A stretch of 42,181 nt of DNA from Ancylomarina sp. 16SWW S1-10-2 (GCF_009669305.1 NZ_SADB01000027.1:1-42181); one strand, 5' to 3'. Shown: positions 32,910 through 41,100, counted from the stretch's first letter. A program made the numbers and translations. The notes: a model not told the origin generated them from the sequence alone.

Positions 32910-34364
32910 TTACGATGCTAAATCTATCAGTTTCTTTTCTAGCTCAGAATTTTCTTGCCACTTATTATTAAATGGTCTTTCAGCTTTATATGAAACCAAA
33001 TTGCCTTCTTTATCAATTAAAATATATGTTGGTACTAAAATTATATTAAATAATCTATGCAGTTTTGAGCTAAAGCCTTTTTCAAAACGATAATGATTAT
33101 TCTTTGTTAAGGAAACTTCAAAAACTTTATCCCATAATTTGTCGGAATAATCATCGACTGTTAAATAAATAAATGAAATTGGGTAATCTTTTAATTTTTC
33201 TTCCAGTTTTTTTGAAAATGGCATAGCCATTCTACAAGGGCCACAATTTAAACTCCATGTATCTATATAAATGACTTTACCCTTATTTTTGGCTAAAACT
33301 TCAGCCAAGGTTGTTTTTATATTTGAAGTATCTGCTAGCGCAGTTTCAAGAAATTCAGCATGCAAAGGAGCTCCAATCATCGCTTTTTTCTGATTGAAAT
33401 TAGTCAATTCTGTATCTACAATATTAATGCAGTTTTTGTCTGACTTTATCGTATTAAAAGCTGAAACTAATAGGGAATCATATTTGTTTTCAATGGATAA
33501 ATCGTAATATATCTTTTGAACGAGAAGGTGCTCCCTTGTCTTTCCTGATAAAGAATCCATAACGACTGATAGTAATACGGAATCTTTATTAAGGGAATTA
33601 TTATTGTCCATCATTTTTTTGACTTCAGTTCTCACCAAATCACCTATAATATCCAAGTAGTTGCTACTAACTAAATATTTATCATTTATTAGACCTTTTA
33701 TGCTATACTGCTTTTTAAATTCTAAAGGTATTTTCAATGAATCTATTGGTGTGTGATTTTTTCTTGAATAAGCAATTGCTGATTTTTCGTATAAATCAAC
33801 AGACTCAAGGTAGGTTTCAATATTAAAATATTCGACAAACTCTTTTTCTAAGCTGTGAGTAGCATTAAATTTTTTAATTTCTATTTCTCGTGTATTGGCA
33901 TACGCTTCTATCATTGTAAAGAAATCATTGAATTCAAGTTTTTTTGTATACCACGACATCATAATGTCAAGTTTCGAACTCGTTTTATGTTTCGATAAAT
34001 TAAATAGAAATTCGTTTTTTGCAGATCCTTTTCCCGAAAAGGTAATTGAGTCTCTTGAAATAGATATGACTAATTGATCATTGGGAATTAGAACCAAATC
34101 TTGTCTTTGATTATTTATATTCATAACGCCTTTGCTAAGCTGTTGAATTGGAATATTTACTTCAAAGTTTCCTAAACTGTCAACTGCTGCAAAATAAGTT
34201 TTGGGGTTCATTTCGGCAGAGTGAACCTTAAACCATTCGAATTTTATCTCATTACATGCATAGTCAATTTTACCTTTAATAATGGTATGATTACTTTGTT
34301 CTTTCTTAGTGCATGACGATGCAAGTAAGGCTATTGTCCCAATAAATAATAAAAGTTTCTTCAT
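32910..34364 (-). CDS. TlpA-like thioredoxin-fold lipoprotein
   Basis: The 484-residue protein has a lipoprotein signal (LLASSC, lipid Cys at 18). The N-terminal domain of about 80 residues resembles DUF4369 (TIIKGKIDYAC... SLGNFEVNIPI), followed by a long helical middle. The C-terminal thioredoxin fold holds C374-G-P-C377 in TWSLNCGPCRM and the cis-Pro segment LVPTYILIDKEGN. CGPC is the reducing thioredoxin-type motif. It is probably a membrane-anchored periplasmic thiol reductase. It follows the two small membrane-protein genes on the same strand (gaps of 41 and 57 bp), possibly one operon. It is the second protein of this architecture in the window, but the two differ strongly outside the motif. 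Confidence 0.83.
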   Translation of the reverse strand: MKKLLLFIGTIALLASSCTKKEQSNHTIIKGKIDYACNEIKFEWFKVHSAEMNPKTYFAAVDSLGNFEVNIPIQQLSKGVMNINNQRQDLVLIPNDQLVISISRDSITFSGKGSAKNEFLFNLSKHKTSSKLDIMMSWYTKKLEFNDFFTMIEAYANTREIEIKKFNATHSLEKEFVEYFNIETYLESVDLYEKSAIAYSRKNHTPIDSLKIPLEFKKQYSIKGLINDKYLVSSNYLDIIGDLVRTEVKKMMDNNNSLNKDSVLLSVVMDSLSGKTREHLLVQKIYYDLSIENKYDSLLVSAFNTIKSDKNCINIVDTELTNFNQKKAMIGAPLHAEFLETALADTSNIKTTLAEVLAKNKGKVIYIDTWSLNCGPCRMAMPFSKKLEEKLKDYPISFIYLTVDDYSDKLWDKVFEVSLTKNNHYRFEKGFSSKLHRLFNIILVPTYILIDKEGNLVSYKAERPFNNKWQENSELEKKLIDLAS

Positions 34365-34405
34365 TGTTTTAAAGTTTCTGTTAGTGTGTGCTAAATAATA
34401 GTAAG

Positions 34406-34768
34406 CTATTTTCTTCCCACATAGTTTTGAACCGAATTTGAGAAGACAAGGAAGTAGGCAATTAAACTTAAGGAAACAAGAAGAACTGAGTGAGCATAAA
34501 CAAACTCTCCACCTGACCCGTAAAGCATAAATAGTGTTGCAACAATGGCTAGTAGGGTGATAATACTTAGTATGTACCTTACAAACTTAAGCCTAAACAA
34601 TAGGGCAATAGCTAATACCACACCTATACCTCCAAAAATTTTAATATGACCTGTATCATGAACAAAAAGGGAATCAAAATACTCAGTCGCTATAGCGATT
34701 GCAAAAATTAAAACGACAGTGAATAGCGTGCTAAGGAATCCTTCCTGATTGTAAAATTGTTTTTTCAT
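34406..34768 (-). CDS. Small membrane protein, four helices
   Basis: Unrecognised 120-residue protein with four predicted membrane segments (about 13-32, 42-60, 62-83 and 89-110) and short polar loops. Both ends are basic (MKKQFYNQEG and QNYVGRK). No catalytic motif is visible. It lies between another small membrane protein and the TlpA-like lipoprotein on the same strand, so it may be co-transcribed with the latter (41-bp gap). Confidence 0.6.
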   Translation of the reverse strand: MKKQFYNQEGFLSTLFTVVLIFAIAIATEYFDSLFVHDTGHIKIFGGIGVVLAIALLFRLKFVRYILSIITLLAIVATLFMLYGSGGEFVYAHSVLLVSLSLIAYFLVFSNSVQNYVGRK

Positions 34769-34784
34769 GCTCGTTGTTTGGTAT

Positions 34785-34811
34785 AGGCTGCCAATATATG
34801 ATTCGCAGCCT
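34785..34811 (-). terminator. Degenerate GGCTGC-family hairpin
   Basis: AGGCTGC (34785-34791) pairs with GCAGCCT (34805-34811) around a 13-nt loop starting CAAT. It lies 15 bp past the 177-residue gene but lacks a T-run, so it may only weaken readthrough. Confidence 0.45.
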
Positions 34812-34825
34812 TAAAATCGTGTTTG

Positions 34826-35332
34826 TTAATTAGTCTTTCCCTTAAGCTTTAGAAGCTTTGTTATGCCACTATAATTGGTCATTATTAAGAAACCAAACAC
34901 GAGCTTAATACCGCTAACAATCAAATTGAACTTATCTCCCGACTCAGCACCAAAGCCATGTACGTTTACTTTAAAAGCAAATAAGATTTGACTTAAACAA
35001 TTGGGAATATTATCTATAATCAACAAGCCACCAATAACAATAAGAGCCAGTTTTATGATGCTGCTAGGATCGAACTTGCCCAAATCAATTCGATCGTCGT
35101 CGAAGTGTTTATCCAATTTTAAGAGATTCACGACATTGCTCGACTTGAATATGAGTAAGACAAATAGCCCCACCATTATAAGAGTTGCGATCAACATCCA
35201 AACAATTGAGAATAGATCTAGATCTCTTATAGCAAATGAAAAGTTGAAAGTGATCCAATTAAATAGTGAGTTAACAAGCATATACAGCCCGAACAACTTG
35301 ATGATTAAAACGAAGAAGTCTTTTTTTGTCAT
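34826..35332 (-). CDS. Membrane protein of unknown function
   Basis: The protein has about 168 residues and four membrane helices (FFVLIIKLFGLYMLVNSLF; FSIVWMLIATLIMVGLFVLLIF; IIKLALIVIGGLLIIDNIP; FNLIVSGIKLVFGFLIM). A conserved-looking cytoplasmic loop, LLKLDKHFDDDRIDLG, lies between helices 2 and 3. I recall similar Bacteroidetes proteins but know no function. The start was set at 35332 (MTKKDFFVL, preceded by an A-rich stretch); a start at 35359 adds nine residues. It begins only 27-54 bp after the CBASS effector, so readthrough from the defence operon is possible, but the family looks like a resident gene. Confidence 0.65.
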   Translation of the reverse strand: MTKKDFFVLIIKLFGLYMLVNSLFNWITFNFSFAIRDLDLFSIVWMLIATLIMVGLFVLLIFKSSNVVNLLKLDKHFDDDRIDLGKFDPSSIIKLALIVIGGLLIIDNIPNCLSQILFAFKVNVHGFGAESGDKFNLIVSGIKLVFGFLIMTNYSGITKLLKLKGKTN

Positions 35333-35365
35333 AGGTTTTGTTTTTTTTAATTTTTGCATCCTCAG

Positions 35366-35391
35366 AACACGAGCTGCAAGCTTGCGTTAAC
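35366..35391. repeat. Imperfect hairpin at the left border of the CBASS operon
   Basis: AACACGAGCT (35366-35375), loop GCA, AGCTTGCGTT (35379-35388), overlapping the effector stop codon. GCGTTAAC (35384-35391) recurs inverted as GTTAACGC at 39829-39836, just beyond the other end of the operon. TAACGCAAGCTT recurs at about 41128-41139. It could be an insertion border or a terminator; the evidence is weak. Confidence 0.3.
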
Positions 35392-36484
35392 AGAGTATTT
35401 TATTTTTAGCTACATTATATGCCCATGAGAAGCATGGAGTATCATTGCCATTATAATTATATACGATTACGTTTCGATGAATAGATTCAGAGTAAACTGT
35501 ACCGAATTTAAATGCAAGAGAATTAGGTCCTGCATAAAATAAATGAACTATTTTAATGCGCGGATCTGTTGCTACTTCATCCATCAATTGCCTGAATTGC
35601 TCTGTAAGTATATTTATTTCACTAATCGTTTTGAAACGATCCCTTTTCCCATTACCTATATTAGATAAACTTAGATCATAAAATTTATAATAGTCAGGGA
35701 CAATTTTTAAGCATTCACTTTTGGAAACATTAAATGTAGTGCTTACAGATATTATTAAATCCTGAGAGGAAGCTCTATAAATATTTGATTTTTTAATCGT
35801 GAATTTTTTTGATCTTATAATTTTATTCCTGAGCCATGAATAAGATAATTGATTCCATACTTGCTTATTTCTATTATAATCAAATACATTTATGGATTGA
35901 GTATCACTTAATTTTACTCCTAGACTAAATGCTAAAGGAATTCTTGTGATCCCCCAATATGCTAGTTCATTATTTATATGAGAATTTTTTAGATTTGTAA
36001 TATTCGTAATAATGCGATCTTGATTATCAAGTGCTTCTTTGTATTTTTTATTTTTATCAAAATCAATCTCATCAACCAGAATGGGATGAACACAAAAACT
36101 ACGAAAATCTTTGCCAGCCGTTTTTTTATTGAAATCTGGAAAACTTGTTGCCTGTAATCCCTGTTGCTTTATAGCTATTAAATTACGTGGATACTTTGTT
36201 TTATACCATAATTCATACTTTTTCTTTAACAAAAAGAATACAATTGAAAGCACTATGAATGTTAGACCAAAAACTAATTCTACGGTATTAAAATCATCCA
36301 CTTGATTATATGCCAGTTCTATACTGCTTGCATTAACATTAAAAACAAATAGATTCCACCAATTTAATGTAAAGCTATCTGCTATTAAAGTTGATCCAAG
36401 TGTGAATGTGCCTATGCAAAATTTATTGTAGAGATTTACACTTAGCCACTTAAACTCGAATTGTTTATATTTTAATTCAAACAT
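35387..36484 (-). CDS. cap14: CBASS effector: membrane-anchored SAVED protein (Cap14-like)
   Basis: The 365-residue protein starts with two hydrophobic segments (about 22-50 and 69-87). A basic juxtamembrane stretch (KKKYELWYKTKYPRNL) and a soluble part follow. The last 180 residues fit the SAVED sensor domain: KIVHLFYAGPNSLAFKFGTVY...HRNVIVYNYNG near the end is the typical SAVED block (hxhFhAxPxSxAfxhGr...ihhYd). SAVED domains bind the cyclic oligonucleotide made by the CD-NTase. In TM-SAVED effectors (Cap14) ligand binding is thought to disrupt the inner membrane and kill the infected cell. No nuclease domain is present. The start overlaps cap3 by 8 nt, so translation is coupled. It is the last gene of the operon, whereas effectors often come first. 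The gene symbol is by analogy. Confidence 0.8.
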   Translation of the reverse strand: MFELKYKQFEFKWLSVNLYNKFCIGTFTLGSTLIADSFTLNWWNLFVFNVNASSIELAYNQVDDFNTVELVFGLTFIVLSIVFFLLKKKYELWYKTKYPRNLIAIKQQGLQATSFPDFNKKTAGKDFRSFCVHPILVDEIDFDKNKKYKEALDNQDRIITNITNLKNSHINNELAYWGITRIPLAFSLGVKLSDTQSINVFDYNRNKQVWNQLSYSWLRNKIIRSKKFTIKKSNIYRASSQDLIISVSTTFNVSKSECLKIVPDYYKFYDLSLSNIGNGKRDRFKTISEINILTEQFRQLMDEVATDPRIKIVHLFYAGPNSLAFKFGTVYSESIHRNVIVYNYNGNDTPCFSWAYNVAKNKILC

Positions 36485-36962
36485 TTATCTTTTTTAGTTT
36501 AATTATTTTTTCGTTTTTATCTGTTATCCAAACAACAATACTTTTTCTTCCAACAATAATCGAAACTAAAAAGGGCAGAAATAATTTATCATTTTTCATG
36601 CGCCTTTTCCAATCATTTTTATCGACAACAGAGGGGGTAGGATTGTCTTCTGCATGTGTATGCCATTCCCCAAAATAATTTTCAGTTTTATCAGATTCGG
36701 ACCATCTTTTGTCTACTATTTTTTGGTGTGAACTTTTATTTCTTTTAAAATAAAACCTTTTTCGTATGTCACTCTGAAATGGAATTGTTATTTCATCGAT
36801 GATTAAATGATTTGTTATCTTTAATATCCTTCCTAATATAACGCCTCCTGCTTCAGTGCTTTTTGGTTCTATTTGCTTGAATGTTGTGAGTTCCTTAATT
36901 ACGTCTCCATTAATTTGGAGTATGCTATTGTTAGGTAATTTAAACCTCAAAGCTTTGCACAT
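36477..36962 (-). CDS. cap3: CBASS Cap3: JAB/JAMM isopeptidase
   Basis: The 161-residue protein is of the JAB1/MPN (JAMM) metalloprotease family. The zinc-site residues are E37 in EAGGVILG, H101-x-H103 in GEWHTHAEDNPTPS, and D114 (SxxD). The signature is complete, so it is probably active. In type II CBASS, Cap3 cleaves the covalent bond between the CD-NTase C-terminus and its targets, reversing Cap2. It overlaps the end of cap2 by 16 nt and the effector by 8 nt, showing tight coupling. The start MCKALRFKLPNN is the first ATG. Confidence 0.9.
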   Translation of the reverse strand: MCKALRFKLPNNSILQINGDVIKELTTFKQIEPKSTEAGGVILGRILKITNHLIIDEITIPFQSDIRKRFYFKRNKSSHQKIVDKRWSESDKTENYFGEWHTHAEDNPTPSVVDKNDWKRRMKNDKLFLPFLVSIIVGRKSIVVWITDKNEKIIKLKKINV

Positions 36963-38635
36963 GTTTCACATCTTTTATTTTTGTAAGAATATCTTACTTT
37001 ATACAATTCTTCATTACTCAAATTATATCTTTTGGATAAATTATAATTATTATTTATAAATGCTTCGCTATCTCCTTTCCAAGATATAATAGGGTTGTCA
37101 TTCTCTTTTCCCAATAGATATGATAATGCAAGTTTGACACAACCGATAGCAGACTGCTCTGCATCCAATACTCCATATGGGGTAAATACACTTGAACAAC
37201 TCGTTAAGCTTTTAATAAATGATTGATTGGCAGCATAAAATGCCGCAGTGTTATGATTTGTTTTTTGATCCATTAAGCAGCGATAACAGCCATCCTTTTT
37301 TTGATTATTTATTAAAATACTATGACCACCAATACCATAAGGCTCAACCCAAGTAGTAATGAGAGGTGTGTTGCAAGTATTAACTATTAAATCATTTAGC
37401 CACAAGTTAATGGTTGGATTACCAGTTGCTGATATTATTAAATCGTAATCTTTAACTTTAATTTTCTTGTCCTCGATTGCTTTTTCAACTTTACTATTTA
37501 TAGCAGTAATCTTAGTTTTAGTAGCAGAATTTTCGAGAAAAGTTTTTAAGGCTTCAGTTTTTATCTTATCTATTGAATTTAAACCTAAAACATGCCTATT
37601 AATATTATCCAAACTAAACTTATCATCATCAACTAAAGTGATATTAACGACCCCAGATTTAACTAATTTATGTGCGACAAAACCACCTACTGAACCACAA
37701 CCTATTAAAAGAACTTTCTTATTATTGACATTCTCAAATCCACCACCGCGTAAACTAACATAACTTGAGTCAATTCTAGATATATAATAAGCATCTATTG
37801 CAACGGCTTCTGAACTTTTCCTAAGACCTTTAATCTTAATTTTGAATCCAACCAAACAGCTACTTAAATTAGGAGCTTGAAAATGCAACAGTATATTTGT
37901 AGTATTAGAACGGAGCATTAACTGATTCAATTTTGACTGATTTTTTATTGATAGACTTGAATTAATGATATCTATGATCTCATTTCTATACCACTTCTTA
38001 TCAAATTCATGTGGTTTTATTGGTGTGTCAATATGAGCAAATATAAAGGGAGTTAATTTATTGATTGTTTCATTATTATAATCTAATAACCCTTTTAGAT
38101 TATATCGTTTGAGCTTGCTCATACTCTCACATAAAAGTGTTTTGCCTTTTAACTCAAAAACACCTATCATCTTTACATCTTCGGATATCTCGACAAATGA
38201 TGATAAACCTCGTTTTGTATATTTGTTGGAAAGTAAGTAATTATCAAATTCATTGAAAAAATCATCTGTATTTTTCCCTGAAATTCCATCCATTAAAGTT
38301 GATGTAGCTAATTCAATACTGTCCTCAATAATTCCTTTTGGGTTTTTAAAATCAAGTACTAATCCTTCATCATGAGCATAACAAACGTACCCATCAGGAT
38401 CGATATGTGGTATAAAACCAAATTGATTGTATGTTTCAAGAAATATGATTGGTTTATCAAGTGGAAAATTATCTTTAAATCCAATATAGAATGACTCTTT
38501 TTTATCTTTAAAAACCATCTCAAACTTGAAAAGAGAACTGACACTTCTATTGGGTTTTATAGAGGTGTCAATTTTCCCAACAGATGAAATGGATTCTATT
38601 GAGTTCAAACATTCAACTATTTCACGTGTTTTCAT
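36947..38635 (-). CDS. cap2: CBASS Cap2: E2-E1 fusion protein
   Basis: The 562-residue ubiquitin-transfer-like enzyme contains an N-terminal E2-like domain with candidate catalytic C85 in HIDPDGYVCYAHDEG. A linker domain follows, then a ThiF/E1 adenylation domain with the ATP loop GCGSVGG (312-318), VDDDKFSLDNINRH and TWVEPYGIGG. The candidate E1 catalytic Cys is C480 in SLTSCSSVFTPYG. Two CxxC pairs (GCYRC and RCETC) probably hold a structural zinc. In type II CBASS, Cap2 activates the C-terminus of the CD-NTase and conjugates it to cellular targets, raising its activity. The ATG abuts the CD-NTase stop codon without a gap. All expected motifs are present, so this is the full (type II-A-like) form. 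Confidence 0.92.
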   Translation of the reverse strand: MKTREIVECLNSIESISSVGKIDTSIKPNRSVSSLFKFEMVFKDKKESFYIGFKDNFPLDKPIIFLETYNQFGFIPHIDPDGYVCYAHDEGLVLDFKNPKGIIEDSIELATSTLMDGISGKNTDDFFNEFDNYLLSNKYTKRGLSSFVEISEDVKMIGVFELKGKTLLCESMSKLKRYNLKGLLDYNNETINKLTPFIFAHIDTPIKPHEFDKKWYRNEIIDIINSSLSIKNQSKLNQLMLRSNTTNILLHFQAPNLSSCLVGFKIKIKGLRKSSEAVAIDAYYISRIDSSYVSLRGGGFENVNNKKVLLIGCGSVGGFVAHKLVKSGVVNITLVDDDKFSLDNINRHVLGLNSIDKIKTEALKTFLENSATKTKITAINSKVEKAIEDKKIKVKDYDLIISATGNPTINLWLNDLIVNTCNTPLITTWVEPYGIGGHSILINNQKKDGCYRCLMDQKTNHNTAAFYAANQSFIKSLTSCSSVFTPYGVLDAEQSAIGCVKLALSYLLGKENDNPIISWKGDSEAFINNNYNLSKRYNLSNEELYKVRYSYKNKRCETCAKL

Positions 38636-39697
38636 TTATGCGGATTCTCCTGAGCTTGTTATTGCAGGTCTTGAGGATCTCTCAGAAATTGCTTCTTTCT
38701 CAATTACTATAAAATCACTTCCTAAGACTTTGTTAATTAATTTGGTAGCCTCATGAGGATCAATATTTCCCTGTGCTTCTTCTAATTTAGTTTTCAAAGT
38801 AGTTAGCTTCTCCTTAAACTTTTCCATTTGCTTAAGTGTCATTTCTGAGAAAAGGTTATTATAAGGAGATACAGGTAAATAAACTTCAATTTCTGACCAT
38901 ATACTTGAGTTAAGAATCTGCGTTACTGTATACAATAAAGCATCTAAATCATCTATCTCAATTTCATTAGTGAAAACATCTTTTATGCGTGGGTTAAAAT
39001 GACTATACGCCAATGCTGTTAAAGCAATTCCTGTTGGTTTTCCAGTTCCGCTATTTTCACCTTTAAATTTTTCCTCTTTCCATCTTTTTAGATACTTTAT
39101 AACTCTTTTGAATTGTTTTCTTTCTTCAGCATCATCAAACTTGTTATTTATTTTATTTTTTAATTCTTTGGGTGAAGATTCATCCCATCTTTTTTCTGAA
39201 GTATTTGATGTTTCTTTTCCTCTTGCTAAGTAATATTTATCATCATCATTTACGCCTGCATAAATTGCAAAATCGACGTGGTATCTTTCTTCACCTGCTT
39301 TTGTATACTGCACTGTAATACATGGCTTTTTCCATTTGACAGTTCTGTTGACTTTGGTGTCTAATGCTTCAAAAATCCATTTTTTTACAATTGTTGGGTT
39401 TTCATAATCGTCTTTGTTGATATTTAAAACTATTGCAACATCAATATCAAAATCACTATCTTCAAGAGGTTTTACACCTGTATACATTGCGTAACTCCCC
39501 TGATTGAACCATTTATATTTTAGATGATCTTTAGGATCTAAATCTTCATTTTTTTTATCAAAGTAAGATTTAATATCTTTTAATAAAATATCTCTTTTTT
39601 CACGGAGTATTTTATTACTTTCCTCTTCGTAATCTAAATCTGTGATTCTGATTTTGTCATTAAAATCTTTGAAACTCTTTTGTACTTGTTCGTTCAT
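38636..39697 (-). CDS. CBASS CD-NTase (cGAS/DncV-like cyclase)
   Basis: The 353-residue protein of the nucleotidyltransferase superfamily has the NTase signature QGSYAMYTGVKPL (G67, S68), the metal-binding D84-x-D86 in SDFDIDVAIV, and third acid D142 in HVDFAIYAG. The C-terminal half is helical, as in OAS/DncV-type enzymes. When a phage is sensed, it would make a cyclic di- or trinucleotide second messenger for the SAVED effector. The product and clade were not assigned. The chain ends in a flexible tail (ERSSRPAITSSGESA) with terminal Ala, suitable for conjugation by Cap2. It is first in the operon; no consensus -7 element was found in front of it. Confidence 0.9.
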   Translation of the reverse strand: MNEQVQKSFKDFNDKIRITDLDYEEESNKILREKRDILLKDIKSYFDKKNEDLDPKDHLKYKWFNQGSYAMYTGVKPLEDSDFDIDVAIVLNINKDDYENPTIVKKWIFEALDTKVNRTVKWKKPCITVQYTKAGEERYHVDFAIYAGVNDDDKYYLARGKETSNTSEKRWDESSPKELKNKINNKFDDAEERKQFKRVIKYLKRWKEEKFKGENSGTGKPTGIALTALAYSHFNPRIKDVFTNEIEIDDLDALLYTVTQILNSSIWSEIEVYLPVSPYNNLFSEMTLKQMEKFKEKLTTLKTKLEEAQGNIDPHEATKLINKVLGSDFIVIEKEAISERSSRPAITSSGESA

Positions 39698-40293
39698 TAT
39701 ATTTTTGTTTTTGTTGTGTATTTGTTTTTTCGATCTCTAAATTAAACATTATACAATCAAATTTTCAGTAATTATGATTCTTTCTTTTAACAACTTATCC
39801 ACATCTAAATTAAAGGGCTTGTATTTTAGTTAACGCCTATGTTGTATTATTACGTTCCGTATGATATCCAGTTGTTTTATATTAATACCTATTAATTAGT
39901 ATACTTGTGTATATATGTTACTTTGCTAATGTTTTTCTATGTGAAATAAGGGTGTTAGCTTGTGTTACCAATTGATTATTTCTTTATCTTAATATTTAGC
40001 TTTGACTTTTAGTGCTTTGTTAACTACTTTTTGTATTGGTTGCTGTGTTTACTTTATTGGCAATTGAGGCAGCGGAATTTCTCAAGACTTACAACGAATA
40101 CTCAATAGCATTGTTGAAATAGTTTCTACACTCAACTGGAATTGTGTGCTAAATGAGTCCTGTAGATGTTTATCGTATCAGTTAAATAAAAAAATAGAAT
40201 AAATTTATTTCACAAAATATGTCACACTTGCTATCTTGGCCTTGTCTAATTTTATAGAAGGTGTGTTTTAAATATATCCAGCCGAAGGGAATT
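39698..40293. other. Divergent intergenic region between CBASS and the sigma-factor gene
   Basis: 596 bp, AT-rich, no gene. It holds GTTAACGC (39829-39836), the inverted counterpart of the sequence at the left end of the CBASS operon, a repeated ATTAATACCTATTAAT-like stretch near 39878-39895, and, at the right end, the ECF-type promoter. No attachment site, tRNA or IS remnant was recognised. Confidence 0.5.
40220..40246 (+). promoter_or_regulatory. ECF-type promoter of the sigma-factor gene
   Basis: TGTCACA (40220-40226), 16-bp spacer, TGTC (40243-40246), followed by TAAT. The same arrangement, with much of the spacer conserved, precedes the next gene at 41214. It resembles the TGTCACA-N16-CGTC promoters reported for ECF41-type sigma factors. 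Suggests autoregulation. Confidence 0.65.
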
Positions 40294-41100
40294 ATGAGTG
40301 AAAATATAGAGCTATTGGTAAAAAAAGCGAATTCGGGAGACAAGAAAGCTCTCGAAAAAGTGGTTGTTGAAATTCAAGATTTGATCTATAACCTTTCGTT
40401 TAAAATGTTGTTATTTCATGAGGATGCCAGTGATGCCACTCAAGAAATCTTGATAAAAGTGATTACGCACTTAAGCACATTTAAAGGCAATAGTCAGTTT
40501 AAAACCTGGGTATACAGAGTTGCCACAAATTATTTATTGACCAAGAAGGGTAAAAATTCGAAAGCATATGCAATCTCGTTCGACGAATATGCAGATGTGA
40601 TTGATACGGGTCAATCTGATGAGGTCAAGTACACTCAAAATGAGGGAGAACTAGCTCTTTTAGAGGAAGATATTAGAATTGGTTGTACGCAAGGGCTCTT
40701 ATTGTGTTTGAATGAATCAGACAGGTTGGTTTATATTTTGGGAATGATTCTTGAATTCAATAGTGTGGAGGCTTCCGAAATGTTGGGTATGACGCCTGAA
40801 AATTTCAGAAAGAAACTGTCTCGCTCGAAAACTAAGATTCAAAACTTTTTAAGTCATAAGTGTGGTGTAGTTAATCCGAATAATCCTTGTCGATGCAAGA
40901 GGAATATCGATTTTCTAATTGAAAATAAGGGAATGGATCCTAAGAATTTAGCTTATGGAAGTATTTCAAATCGAAAGCTTGATTTAAGTGATAAACTTAG
41001 CGATATACAAAGAACGGTAGCCATATACCGAGAAGCACCAAATTTCTCTGCTCCAGAGGCTATTTTGAAAGAAATAAGGCAAATCTTAAATATAAGTTAA
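40294..41100 (+). CDS. ECF RNA polymerase sigma factor with Cys-containing C-terminal extension
   Basis: Sigma-70 family protein of 268 residues. Region 2 is at about 27-88 (DASDATQEILIKVITHLSTFKGNSQFKTWVYRVATNYLL), and region 4 at about 130-186 (LNESDRLVYILGMILEFNSVEASEMLGMTPENFRKKLSRSKTKI). It then continues for about 80 residues past region 4, starting HKCGVVNPNNPCRCKRN with C190, C199 and C201. This could bind metal or sense redox. No anti-sigma factor gene adjoins, so the tail may control activity, as in other ECFs with fused C-terminal domains. The ATG at 40294 was chosen; an upstream GTG (40261) lies very close to the promoter. It probably drives its own promoter and that of the next gene. 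Confidence 0.85.
   Translation: MSENIELLVKKANSGDKKALEKVVVEIQDLIYNLSFKMLLFHEDASDATQEILIKVITHLSTFKGNSQFKTWVYRVATNYLLTKKGKNSKAYAISFDEYADVIDTGQSDEVKYTQNEGELALLEEDIRIGCTQGLLLCLNESDRLVYILGMILEFNSVEASEMLGMTPENFRKKLSRSKTKIQNFLSHKCGVVNPNNPCRCKRNIDFLIENKGMDPKNLAYGSISNRKLDLSDKLSDIQRTVAIYREAPNFSAPEAILKEIRQILNIS

Noticed and set aside
34406-35332. Small membrane proteins downstream of the effector as extra CBASS genes
   Set aside because: They are separated from the effector stop by a hairpin, resemble resident Bacteroidetes membrane proteins, and group by spacing with the TlpA-like gene. No defence signature is visible.
39698-40260. Integron attC or integrase-mediated cassette border at CBASS
   Set aside because: The AGTTAACGCC string does not fit the RYYYAAC/GTTRRRY core sites, and no integrase is present.
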